Origin: Acidobacteriota bacterium
GTDB taxonomy: Bacteria; Acidobacteriota; UBA6911; RPQK01
Reading direction: 5' to 3'
DNA length: 6,612 nt
NCBI GenBank assembly: GCA_003819755.1
Contig: RPQK01000443.1
Location: 1-6,612 of the forward strand
Of the stretch, positions 1 to 5,844 are shown piece after piece; position 1 is the first letter of the stretch, and each line of letters starts with the position of its first letter. The notes below the pieces were generated by a model. The model saw only the letters and a list, made by a program, of their open reading frames with translations. It was not told where the DNA came from and ran no database searches. A program made the translations under genes and the position numbers.

Positions 1-3
1 AGC

Positions 4-90
4 ACTGACAAACTGACAGACTGACAAACTGACAAACCCCGGCGAAGGGTTGTCTGCTTTGTCAGTCGGTCAGTCTGTCAGTTTGTGAGT
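4..90. repeat. Inverted pair of octamer tandem arrays upstream of rpsD
   Basis: Four octamers (actgacaa, actgacag, actgacaa, actgacaa) run from 4 to 35, and four reverse-complement octamers (ttgtcagt, cggtcagt, ctgtcagt, ttgtgagt) from 59 to 90. Folded together the arms match at 29 of 32 positions. The single variant unit actgacag in the left arm faces its exact complement ctgtcagt in the right arm. A small inner stem, aaccc (35-39) with gggtt (47-51), sits in the loop. The element ends 14 nt before the rpsD Shine-Dalgarno and, if the alpha operon continues upstream as usual, would be transcribed between rpsK and rpsD. There is no T tract after the stem, so a classic intrinsic terminator is unlikely. 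An RNA-processing, mRNA-stability or attenuation role is possible but inferred. Confidence 0.85.
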
Positions 91-104
91 TTGGTGGGTA
101 ACAC

Positions 105-110
105 GGAGGA
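105..110 (+). promoter_or_regulatory. Shine-Dalgarno for the TTG start of rpsD
   Basis: GGAGGA lies 9 nt before the TTG at 120. It is a near-perfect anti-Shine-Dalgarno match and decides the start: initiating there gives the canonical S4 N-terminus MARYTGPVCRLC. A strong site would compensate for the weak TTG codon. Confidence 0.8.
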
Positions 111-119
111 TAACAACAC

Positions 120-755
120 TTGGCACGCTACACGGGTCCGGTCTGCAGGCTGTGCAGACGAGAAGGAATGAAGCTGTTCCTGAAAGGGCAGCGATGCTTT
201 ACCGAGAAATGCGGGATCGAAAAGCGTAATTTTGTGCCCGGCGAGCATGGACGCAACGTGCGGATGCGGAGCAAGGTCATTGGTTACGGATTGCAGCTCC
301 GCGAGAAACAGAAGGTCAAACGGATTTACGGAATTGTCGAGAGACAGTTCCGCCGGTATTTCGAGAAGGCTGCGCGCCGCGCCGGCATTACCGGCGAGAT
401 GCTCCTGCAGCTTCTCGAACGCCGTCTGGACAACGTCGTTTGCCGTCTGGGTTTTGCCGGATCTCGCAATCAGGCCAGGCAACTGGTGCGGCACGGGCAC
501 ATCGCAGTCAATGGTCGAAGGGTCACCATCCCCTCCTACCTGGTCACCAAGGGTGACGAAGTCACCGTACGCGATAAGAGCCGGAAGATTCCTGTCATCG
601 TCAACTCGCTGCAGGAAGTTCCCGGCCGCGGAGTTCCCGGCTGGCTTACGCTGGACGCGGACAATTTCAAGGGTCAGGTTCTTGAGCTGCCACGGCGAGC
701 GGATGTCAACATGCCGATCGAAGAGCAGCTGATCGTCGAGTTGTATTCGAAGTAA
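120..755 (+). CDS. rpsD: 30S ribosomal protein S4
   Basis: Ribosomal protein S4 is a primary 16S rRNA-binding protein that nucleates assembly of the 30S body. In several bacteria it also represses translation of its own operon. The 211-residue product has the usual length. The N-terminal S4 domain (about 1-95) begins MARYTGPVCRLC and holds cysteines 9, 12, 26 and 31 (C-x2-C-x13-C-x4-C), the zinc-knuckle form known from Thermus S4. The S4 RNA-binding fold covers about 99-160, with RRLDNVVCRLGF and QARQLVRHGHIAVNG. The C-terminus ends PIEEQLIVELYSK, typical of the family. The start is TTG at 120, chosen for the family N-terminus and the GGAGGA 9 nt upstream. It is followed by rpoA and rplQ as in the alpha operon. 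A minus-strand reading frame over the gene is a shadow. Confidence 0.98.
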   Translation: MARYTGPVCRLCRREGMKLFLKGQRCFTEKCGIEKRNFVPGEHGRNVRMRSKVIGYGLQLREKQKVKRIYGIVERQFRRYFEKAARRAGITGEMLLQLLERRLDNVVCRLGFAGSRNQARQLVRHGHIAVNGRRVTIPSYLVTKGDEVTVRDKSRKIPVIVNSLQEVPGRGVPGWLTLDADNFKGQVLELPRRADVNMPIEEQLIVELYSK

Positions 756-851
756 GGCATCGCGGAATCGCGGGAAAAGAACGGGAAGACTCGGAACTTG
801 TCGACGAGGTTCCGGTTTTGCCGGTGATTTCCCGTGAATGGAGAGTGGCAT
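756..851 (+). promoter_or_regulatory. rpsD-rpoA spacer with possible leader hairpin
   Basis: This 96 nt spacer lacks the long repeat arrays seen in the other gaps, but has two tandem copies of an octamer, atcgcgga (759-766) and atcgcggg (767-774). A hairpin can form between ggaactt (793-799) and aggttcc (807-813) with a 7 nt loop and one G-U pair. An outer stem is possible between cgggaa (782-787) and ttcccg (829-834), ending 5 nt before the rpoA Shine-Dalgarno. This could modulate rpoA translation, for example as a target for S4, but no known S4-binding fold is recognised and the structure is a guess from pairing alone. Confidence 0.25.
840..843 (+). promoter_or_regulatory. Shine-Dalgarno selecting the rpoA ATG at 852
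   Basis: GGAG at 840-843 sits 8 nt before ATG 852. An in-frame GTG at 834 would add six residues (MNGEWH) that are not part of the family N-terminus, and it would place this Shine-Dalgarno inside the coding region. The ATG is therefore preferred. Confidence 0.65.
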
Positions 852-1838
852 ATGAGAGGCTTGCAGAGACCTAAGAGACTCGCGTGCGAACAGGAAACCA
901 GGACCCCGACCTTCTGTCATTTCTACGCGCAACCCTTCGAACGCGGATTTGGCACGACGATTGGAAATGCTTTGCGGCGGATCCTGTTGTCCTCCATTGA
1001 GGGGGCGGCCATTACGGCGGTAAAGATCGATGGCGTGCTACACGAATTCTCGTCTATACCGGGCGTTCGCGAAGACGTGACCGATGTGATCATGAATCTC
1101 AAGCAGATTCCTTTGAAACTGCACGTCGACCACCCCAAGACGCTGTACTTGGAATCGACGGGACCGGGCGACCTGAAGTCCAGCGATATCAAGCCCGATC
1201 CGGACGTCGAGGTGCTCGATCCGAATATTCACATCGCCACCGTCAACGAGACGGCCAACGTGAGAATCGAGATTCGAGTGAAGCTGGGCCGCGGCTATGT
1301 GCCGGCCGACGAGAATTTCGACGAGGATCTGGACATCGGCTACATACCGATCGATTCCGTGCATTCGCCTGTCAAGAAGGTTAACTACAACGTTGAAGCG
1401 GCCCGATTGGGCCAGGCCACCGACTATGACCGGCTGAACCTCGACATTTGGACCAACGGCTGCCTGAGGCCGGAAGAAGTCCTGGCCCAGGCCGCGAAGA
1501 TCCTGAAGGATCACATGTTCATCTTCATCAATTTTGATGAAGAGCCCGAGAAGTCGGAGCGAGAGGACGAACGGGACTTTGAGTCCATCAATGAGAACTT
1601 GAACCGGTCGGTTGAAGAGCTCGAGCTCTCGGTCCGCTCCTATAACTGTCTGAAGAATGCCAACATCCAGACGATTGGTGAACTGGTTACCAAGACCGAA
1701 GCGGAGATGTTGAAGACCAAGAATTTCGGCCGCAAGTCCTTGAACGAAATCAAGGAGATCCTGTCTGGCATGGGGTTGTCCTTCGGCATGAAGCTGGACG
1801 ACAAGGGACGGCCAGTCCGGGAGAAGGTGGAAGCGTAG
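852..1838 (+). CDS. rpoA: DNA-directed RNA polymerase subunit alpha
   Basis: The alpha subunit dimerises to scaffold assembly of RNA polymerase and contacts upstream promoter DNA and activators. The 328-residue product is full length. The N-terminal domain (about 1-230) contains FERGFGTTIGNALRRILLSSIEGAAI, the dimerisation and assembly core, and the conserved GRGYVPA loop near 146-152. An acidic linker (about 229-252, EEPEKSEREDERDFE) leads to the C-terminal domain (about 253-312, LELSVRSYNCLKNANIQTIGEL to GRKSLNEI). Residues matching the E. coli DNA-contacting set R265, N268, G296, K298 and S299 are present as R262, N265, G293, K295 and S296, so UP-element binding should be intact. The start is ATG 852, since the product then begins MRGLQRPKRL. 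That N-terminus resembles acidobacterial RpoA from memory. It lies between rpsD and rplQ in the standard order. Confidence 0.98.
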   Translation: MRGLQRPKRLACEQETRTPTFCHFYAQPFERGFGTTIGNALRRILLSSIEGAAITAVKIDGVLHEFSSIPGVREDVTDVIMNLKQIPLKLHVDHPKTLYLESTGPGDLKSSDIKPDPDVEVLDPNIHIATVNETANVRIEIRVKLGRGYVPADENFDEDLDIGYIPIDSVHSPVKKVNYNVEAARLGQATDYDRLNLDIWTNGCLRPEEVLAQAAKILKDHMFIFINFDEEPEKSEREDERDFESINENLNRSVEELELSVRSYNCLKNANIQTIGELVTKTEAEMLKTKNFGRKSLNEIKEILSGMGLSFGMKLDDKGRPVREKVEA

Positions 1839-1904
1839 AGCTGACAGCTGACAGCTGACAGCTGACAGCTGACAGCTGACGGCTGACGACTGACGACTGA
1901 CGAC
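1839..1904 (+). repeat. Direct heptamer array between rpoA and rplQ
   Basis: Directly after the rpoA TAG there are nine head-to-tail heptamers plus a trailing gac: six identical agctgac (1839-1880), one ggctgac (1881-1887) and two gactgac (1888-1901). The array fills most of the 87 nt intercistronic gap and ends 9 nt before the rplQ Shine-Dalgarno. Unlike the other arrays here it has no facing arm, though each agctgac junction contains the 10 bp palindrome gtcagctgac. Variant units cluster at the 3' end, as expected if copy number grew by slippage from the 5' side. The unit is not a multiple of three and lies outside coding sequence, so copy changes would alter only spacing and mRNA structure. 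Confidence 0.95.
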
Positions 1905-1925
1905 GAACAGGCAAGAGGATTAGAA

Positions 1926-2459
1926 ATGCGACATCATAGAGCAGGAAGAAGACTGGGCCGAGAGTCGAGCCATCGCAAAGCCCTTCTCAGGACCATGGTC
2001 ACCCAATTCTTCGACCGTGAGAGGCTGATTACGACCGTGCCTAAGGCGAAAGAACTGCGGCCGTTCGCCGAAAAGATCATCACACTGGCCAAGCGAGAGA
2101 CGTTGCATGCCAGACGGCAGGCGCTCGCAGTGTTGCGCAAGAAAACGGTGGTCGAGAAGCTCTTCGGGAATCTGGCTCCGCGGTTTGCGGACCGAAATGG
2201 TGGCTACTGCCGCATTGTCCGGCTCGGCGTCCGTAAAGGGGATGCGGCCGAGCTCGCGATCATCGAGCTGATCGGCAGCGAGTACCAGGCCGCCAAGCCG
2301 GCCAAGGGCGGGAAGAAGTCCGCCAAGGGCGAAGCCAAGAAGACCAAGCCGGGGGCCGCCGACAAGAAGTCGGAGAAGAAGTCGAAAAAGGGCGCGGAGA
2401 AAGCGGAAGGCGAAGAACCGAAGACCCGCAAGCGCGCCGCCAAGAAGGCTGAAGCGTAA
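1926..2459 (+). CDS. rplQ: 50S ribosomal protein L17 with long basic C-terminal tail
   Basis: L17 is a 50S protein located near the peptide exit tunnel. The core (about 1-119) is canonical: MRHHRAGRRLGRESSHRKALLRTMVTQFFDRERLITTVPKAKELRPFAEKIITLAKR, then FADRNGGYCRIVRLGVRKGDAAELAIIEL. The start is ATG 1926, with AGAGGA at 1914-1919, 6 nt upstream. L17 is commonly about 115-130 residues. This product is 177 because of a low-complexity tail (about 122-177) made mostly of Lys, Ala, Glu and Gly, with repeated KK pairs and the end KTRKRAAKKAEA. Such tails occur on ribosomal proteins of several high-GC phyla and probably contact rRNA or are disordered. That function is inferred. It is the last gene of the alpha operon here and is followed by a convergent gene. 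Confidence 0.97.
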   Translation: MRHHRAGRRLGRESSHRKALLRTMVTQFFDRERLITTVPKAKELRPFAEKIITLAKRETLHARRQALAVLRKKTVVEKLFGNLAPRFADRNGGYCRIVRLGVRKGDAAELAIIELIGSEYQAAKPAKGGKKSAKGEAKKTKPGAADKKSEKKSKKGAEKAEGEEPKTRKRAAKKAEA

Positions 2460-2464
2460 CTCCG

Positions 2465-2547
2465 TTCACCGTTCAGCGTTCATCCGTTCACCGTTCACCG
2501 CAGAAGTTACGACGGTGAACGCTGAACGGTGAACGCTGAACGGTGAC
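2465..2547. repeat. Inverted pair of heptamer arrays between convergent genes
   Basis: The left arm (2465-2500) has ttcaccg, ttcagcg, ttcatccg, ttcaccg, ttcaccg. The right arm (2513-2547) has cggtgaa, cgctgaa, cggtgaa, cgctgaa, cggtgac. The arms pair over about 35 bp with two mismatches and one bulged base, around a 12 nt loop (2501-2512). Variant unit 2 of the left arm, ttcagcg, faces an exact complement (2534-2540). It lies between the rplQ stop (2459) and the stop of the convergent YIP1-family gene (2552), where a bidirectional terminator or 3'-end stabiliser is expected. No T tract follows on either strand, so intrinsic termination is unproven. Confidence 0.88.
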
Positions 2548-2551
2548 CGAC

Positions 2552-3295
2552 CTACGTCATCAGCGACACCCATCCGGTCTTCAGCGCCACGTACACCACC
2601 CACAAAATCAACACCATTGCTGCGCCAGTCCCGAACGATTTGCGTCCTACCACCGACATTCCCAGAGAGAGCAGGAACAGGTAATAGAAGGTCAAGGCGT
2701 CGATAGAGGACAACAGCGAGAACAGGGCTGGTGACTCCTTCGCGCTTACGAGGATGCCCAAATTGGACGCCACCAGGTTCTGCACGTCCAGTTCAGTCGG
2801 ATCCGCCGCCACCAGGACAATCACTAATCCAAGCACCGTCGAGACGAGAGTGAAGGCCAGCATGCTGTGTGCCACGACGGAGAACACGCGGCTGAACGTG
2901 ACGTCCGCACCGGTCAACCAGAACAGGGCGAGAAGCAGCCCGGCCGTTAAGAGCACGACCACGGGAGTTCCAATGATTACCATCCCGTAGGTGAAGCCTT
3001 TGACCGCGGGCGAGCTCATCATCTCCCGCTGCTGTTCCGTCATTTCCTGGCCGCGGGCTTCCACCTGCTTGGCCATCATGTTGTCAAAGCCGATCCGATC
3101 CATGATGACAATGAACCCAACCATGCCGATTACAATGCAGAGCACAAGGGCGATCAGCCAGGTCGGCTTCCTGGCTATCTCTTGAAAAGTCTCCTTCGGC
3201 TGGAAGAAGATCCCCTGTAGTCTCCAGAGCGACCCTTTCGGCTGCTCCGTCGGGCCTGCCGGCTGCTGTGTTGTTTTCTCCGCCAAGTTTTCCAT
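2552..3295 (-). CDS. YIP1-family integral membrane protein
   Basis: A 247-residue polytopic membrane protein of the YIP1 family. In bacteria these proteins have no firmly established function. The N-terminus (1-22) is a Gln/Pro-rich soluble stretch, then GSLWRLQGIFFQPKETFQEIARKPTW, the characteristic entry to the domain. Predicted membrane segments are near 45-66, 101-128, 136-163, 196-216 and 222-240, with a polar loop at about 67-100. Family-like signatures are DPTELDVQNLVASNLG (165-180), SIDALTFYYLFLLSLGMS (about 197-214) and VVGRKSFG near the last helix. The start is placed at 3295 because GAGGAG lies 6 nt upstream. An in-frame ATG at 3343 would add 16 residues with no comparable site. 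It is convergent with rplQ, divergent from the permease and apparently monocistronic. Confidence 0.85.
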   Translation of the reverse strand: MENLAEKTTQQPAGPTEQPKGSLWRLQGIFFQPKETFQEIARKPTWLIALVLCIVIGMVGFIVIMDRIGFDNMMAKQVEARGQEMTEQQREMMSSPAVKGFTYGMVIIGTPVVVLLTAGLLLALFWLTGADVTFSRVFSVVAHSMLAFTLVSTVLGLVIVLVAADPTELDVQNLVASNLGILVSAKESPALFSLLSSIDALTFYYLFLLSLGMSVVGRKSFGTGAAMVLILWVVYVALKTGWVSLMT

Positions 3296-3301
3296 ATTCG
3301 T

Positions 3302-3307
3302 CTCCTC
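3302..3307 (-). promoter_or_regulatory. Shine-Dalgarno of the YIP1-family gene
   Basis: GAGGAG on the minus strand, 6 nt before ATG 3295. It is the reason for preferring this start over the in-frame ATG at 3343. Confidence 0.75.
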
Positions 3308-3322
3308 AGAAACTAACGGCAG

Positions 3323-3328
3323 ATTGTA
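3323..3328 (-). promoter_or_regulatory. Possible -10 box for the YIP1-family gene
   Basis: TACAAT on the minus strand matches the sigma-70 -10 consensus at five of six positions. It would give a leader of about 20 nt that includes the Shine-Dalgarno. No convincing -35 hexamer is seen at 16-18 bp; a TTGCTA lies 22 bp upstream, which is too far. The call rests on the -10 and its position only. Confidence 0.3.
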
Positions 3329-3361
3329 TGCGAAGAAGGGCAAGCAGGTTTAGCAAAATCG

Positions 3362-3440
3362 GACGGGTAGGGGCCCGCGGATTACGCGGATATCCGCGTT
3401 ATCCGCGCACATCCGCGTAATCCGCGGGCCCCTACCCATC
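3362..3440. repeat. Near-perfect 30 bp inverted repeat in a divergent intergenic region
   Basis: Arms 3365-3391 and 3411-3437 are perfect 27 bp reverse complements. Allowing one mismatch they extend to 30 bp (3362-3391 and 3411-3440). The arms and the 19 nt loop (3392-3410) are built from the heptamer atccgcg or its complement cgcggat: inverted copies at 3376 and 3385, direct copies at 3392, 3401, 3411 and 3420, with 2-3 nt spacers. It lies in the 230 bp gap between the divergent YIP1-family and permease genes, about 70 bp upstream of the YIP1 start and 85 bp upstream of the permease start. No clear target-site duplication abuts it. The rest of the gap (3441-3525) shows no recognisable promoter for the permease. 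Confidence 0.95.
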
Positions 3441-3525
3441 GCGCGGCTCCCGAAAACTCGATCTTGCAGTTGTTTAAGGCCCCTCTCCCTGACACAATAG
3501 GTGAAACGGACTCTTCACGGCGATC

Positions 3526-4941
3526 ATGCTCAGATATTTGCTCTACCAGGTCGAGTACCGACGATGGTTGTTCCTGGCCCTGGCCGTTGCCCTGATCATC
3601 CACTTCATACCGGTCGACACGTCCTTATCCCCGGCCGGCAAATCGATCCTCGCGATTGTGGCGCTGACTATACTGCTGGTTATCTTCGAACCGATTCCGC
3701 TCCCGCTCATTTCCTTTTTGATCGTGGTACTCGAGGTTCTTTTCGGAGTGGCGCGCCCGGCCGAAGTCGCGCAGTCTTTCATGAGCGATTCCGTGATCTT
3801 CATCCTGGGCTCGCTGATGCTTGCGGTCGCGGTGGTAAAGCAACAACTGGATAAGCGCATCCTCTTCTTCATTCTCCGTCTGACACGCGACAGCGTGCGC
3901 TTAACGGTCATGTTGCTGGTCGTGATTGCCGGTGCGCTGGCCTCCATCATGGGGGAGCACTCGGTTGCCGCGATCATGCTTCCCGTGAGCCTGATCCTGG
4001 TTCGTATCTGGCAGGAAAACCAGCTACGGGAAACCAATCAGCACGTGGTTTTCCTCATGTCGGTGGCCTTTGGGGCAGCGGTTGCGGCGATCGGGACGCC
4101 TTCGGGCGGCGCCCGCAACGCGATCATGCTCAGTTACTGGGAGGGGGTGTCGGGCGTTCGGGTCAGCTATCTCCAGTGGGTCTTTGGGATGTACCCCCTG
4201 GTCATCATCCAGTTGCCCATTCTCTACTTTCTGCTGCTCCGCGTCTACCGGCCGGCAGCCGGCGGTCTCACCAACGCCTTCTCGTTTCTCAGGCGGGAGA
4301 TGCAGGAGCAAAAGCAGTTCAGCGTGGAAGACTGGATAACCGTCAGCATCATGCTCCTGACGGTCGCCCTCTGGATGATGTTCAGCGGTACCCTCGGACT
4401 TGGTCCGGTCGCTCTGCTCGGTGTTCTTCTGTGCGTGGTCAGCGGGGTCCTAAACTGGGATGACATCAGCCACGATGTGAACTGGGGAGTACCGATTCTG
4501 TACGCCTCTATCATCTCGACGGGGCTATGGATGGACTCGACGGGGGCGGCCGCCTGGGTTGCCGACCACCTGAGCTTCCTGCTAGCATTCGAGGCGGTCG
4601 GAGGTCGTCTACTCTTGATTGCAACCATGACTCTGTTGTCGATGCTCGTCGGCGCTGTGGTCAGCAGCGGGCCTGCCATTGCCCTCCTCGGTCCCATTTT
4701 TCTCAGGCAGGCACAACTCTCCGGCGCGGATCCTCTCGTTTTCGGAATGATCCTCGTGGCCGGTGCGAGCTATGCCAATTTCACCCCGGTTAGTTCTCCG
4801 GCATGTACGATCATCTACGGGAGCGGGATGGTGCCGAGAAGTGACTACTTCGCCTTGGGACTGCGCGTGGCGGTCATCTCGTTTGTGATCATTGTCGCTT
4901 TTGGCACCTTTTACTGGCCGTTCGTTACGGCCTTCTTCTGA
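3526..4941 (+). CDS. SLC13/DASS-family anion permease with atypical SNT motifs
   Basis: A 471-residue inner-membrane transporter with about a dozen hydrophobic segments. Its two-fold internal layout fits the divalent anion:sodium symporter (SLC13/DASS) family, whose substrates include dicarboxylates, citrate and sulfate. In repeat 1, SDSVIFILGSLMLAVAVVKQQLDKRI (88-111) matches the family entry region and FGAAVAAIGTPSGGARNAI (182-200) the GTPPN-type loop. Repeat 2 has NWGVPILYASIISTG (319-333) and FTPVSSPACTIIYGSG (419-434). The SNT sodium/substrate motifs are replaced: GEH at 143-145 before SVAAIMLP, and SGP at 381-383 before AIALLGP. Substrate and ion coupling are therefore uncertain. The first in-frame ATG after a TGA at 3502 is 3526, and its Shine-Dalgarno is weak. 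The gene runs directly into a USP gene. Confidence 0.85.
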   Translation: MLRYLLYQVEYRRWLFLALAVALIIHFIPVDTSLSPAGKSILAIVALTILLVIFEPIPLPLISFLIVVLEVLFGVARPAEVAQSFMSDSVIFILGSLMLAVAVVKQQLDKRILFFILRLTRDSVRLTVMLLVVIAGALASIMGEHSVAAIMLPVSLILVRIWQENQLRETNQHVVFLMSVAFGAAVAAIGTPSGGARNAIMLSYWEGVSGVRVSYLQWVFGMYPLVIIQLPILYFLLLRVYRPAAGGLTNAFSFLRREMQEQKQFSVEDWITVSIMLLTVALWMMFSGTLGLGPVALLGVLLCVVSGVLNWDDISHDVNWGVPILYASIISTGLWMDSTGAAAWVADHLSFLLAFEAVGGRLLLIATMTLLSMLVGAVVSSGPAIALLGPIFLRQAQLSGADPLVFGMILVAGASYANFTPVSSPACTIIYGSGMVPRSDYFALGLRVAVISFVIIVAFGTFYWPFVTAFF

Positions 4942-4944
4942 GTT

Positions 4945-5826
4945 ATGCACTTTCTAATCTGCGTTGGAGGCGAAGAACATTCCCGGGGAACCCTGCGCTT
5001 CGGCCTGGCCATTACGTCAGCTCTGCGCGCCGACGCCACCATCCTGTATGTCCGTCCCCTCGTCTCATCGCACTTTCGGAAAGAGGCCCAACTAGCCAGG
5101 GAGAAGCTCCAGGCCTGGCCGGTCGAGACTGTTGATTCCAGGATGATGAAGGCGATCGAGCGGATGCTGATCGAGGAGCAGTTTGTCCGCATGGTTGACG
5201 GCCGCGTCGATGTACGTCACATGCCGCGGGCGGAGAAGGGTGGCTTGTACGAGTACCACGTCTATGGACAGCACGGTGAGAATGTGCGGATCCGAGAGCG
5301 CGAGGGGGATGTCGTCGATTCGATCCGGCGTGAGACCCTGGATGTCGTCTATGACCTGGTTATCGTTGGTGCTCCCGGCGATGGAGGCCGTCTGGTCCGT
5401 CACATCATTCAGTACATTGAGCCATCCGTCCTTATTGTGAAGAACCCGCGGGACGTGCAATATCGGCTCCTGCTGTGCCTTAACGACTCAGAATCGGCTC
5501 GCCGTGCTCAGCAATTCGCTCTGCGCTGCGCGGTCCTCCTCAAGACCTCCGTCGACGTCCTCTGTATCCACACCTACCCGTGGGAGGAAAACGTCGCCAT
5601 GACGCTCGGCGAGGACGCTGCCCGGCTCCTGAAGCGGTTCGCCGTCCCCCATACCATCCGCATCCGCCGAGGTCCGGTTGTGCGGGCGATCCTGAAAGAG
5701 GCCCAGCCCGAGCATCTGGTCGTCATGGGGCCGAGTGAGCGTTCGAGTATCTACCAGTTCATCTTCGGCAGCGTGCCGGTCGAGATCGGCCGCCGGGGGA
5801 ACAACCCGGTGCTGGTGGTGAAATAG
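4945..5826 (+). CDS. Tandem-domain universal stress protein (UspA-like)
   Basis: A 293-residue soluble protein of two USP-like alpha/beta domains. Domain 1 (about 1-167) opens HFLICVGGEEHSRGTLRFGLAITSALRADATILYVRP and closes YDLVIVGAPGDGG...PSVLIVK, with a long inserted or divergent middle (about 41-130). Domain 2 (about 172-293) opens YRLLLCLNDSESARRAQQFALRCAVLLKTSVDVLCIHTY and closes LVVMGPSERS...FGSVPVEIGRRGNNPVLVVK. The ATP-binding signature G-x2-G-x9-G-S/T appears in domain 2 as G262-x2-E265-x9-G275-S276, with the second glycine lost; domain 1 lacks it. The start is 3 nt after the permease stop and no Shine-Dalgarno is seen, so translational coupling is likely. USPs paired with permeases often act as cytoplasmic regulators, and that role is inferred here. 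Confidence 0.85.
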   Translation: MHFLICVGGEEHSRGTLRFGLAITSALRADATILYVRPLVSSHFRKEAQLAREKLQAWPVETVDSRMMKAIERMLIEEQFVRMVDGRVDVRHMPRAEKGGLYEYHVYGQHGENVRIREREGDVVDSIRRETLDVVYDLVIVGAPGDGGRLVRHIIQYIEPSVLIVKNPRDVQYRLLLCLNDSESARRAQQFALRCAVLLKTSVDVLCIHTYPWEENVAMTLGEDAARLLKRFAVPHTIRIRRGPVVRAILKEAQPEHLVVMGPSERSSIYQFIFGSVPVEIGRRGNNPVLVVK

Positions 5827-5844
5827 CGCGCCGTTTGTTGTTAT

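Noticed and set aside
78..932. Minus-strand open reading frame of 284 codons across rpsD
   Set aside because: It lies antisense to an unmistakable rpsD gene and runs into the upstream repeat. It shows no recognisable domain, so it is a codon-bias shadow.
1038..1514. Minus-strand open frame inside rpoA
   Set aside because: It is fully contained in rpoA, and its composition reflects the complement of the alpha-subunit coding sequence.
1839..1904. CRISPR array
   Set aside because: The units are 7 bp and directly abutting, with no spacers and no cas genes nearby. The other arrays likewise have 7-9 bp units without spacers.
3362..3440. MITE or insertion-sequence remnant with target duplication
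   Set aside because: Only a loose atcg occurs on both sides (3358-3361 and 3438-3441), and it does not abut symmetric element ends. No transposase or defined terminal repeat beyond the palindrome is seen.
3464..3498. Sigma-70 promoter for the permease (TTGCAG with CACAAT)
   Set aside because: The spacing between the two hexamers is 23 bp, too long for a standard promoter, and the -10 candidate is weak.
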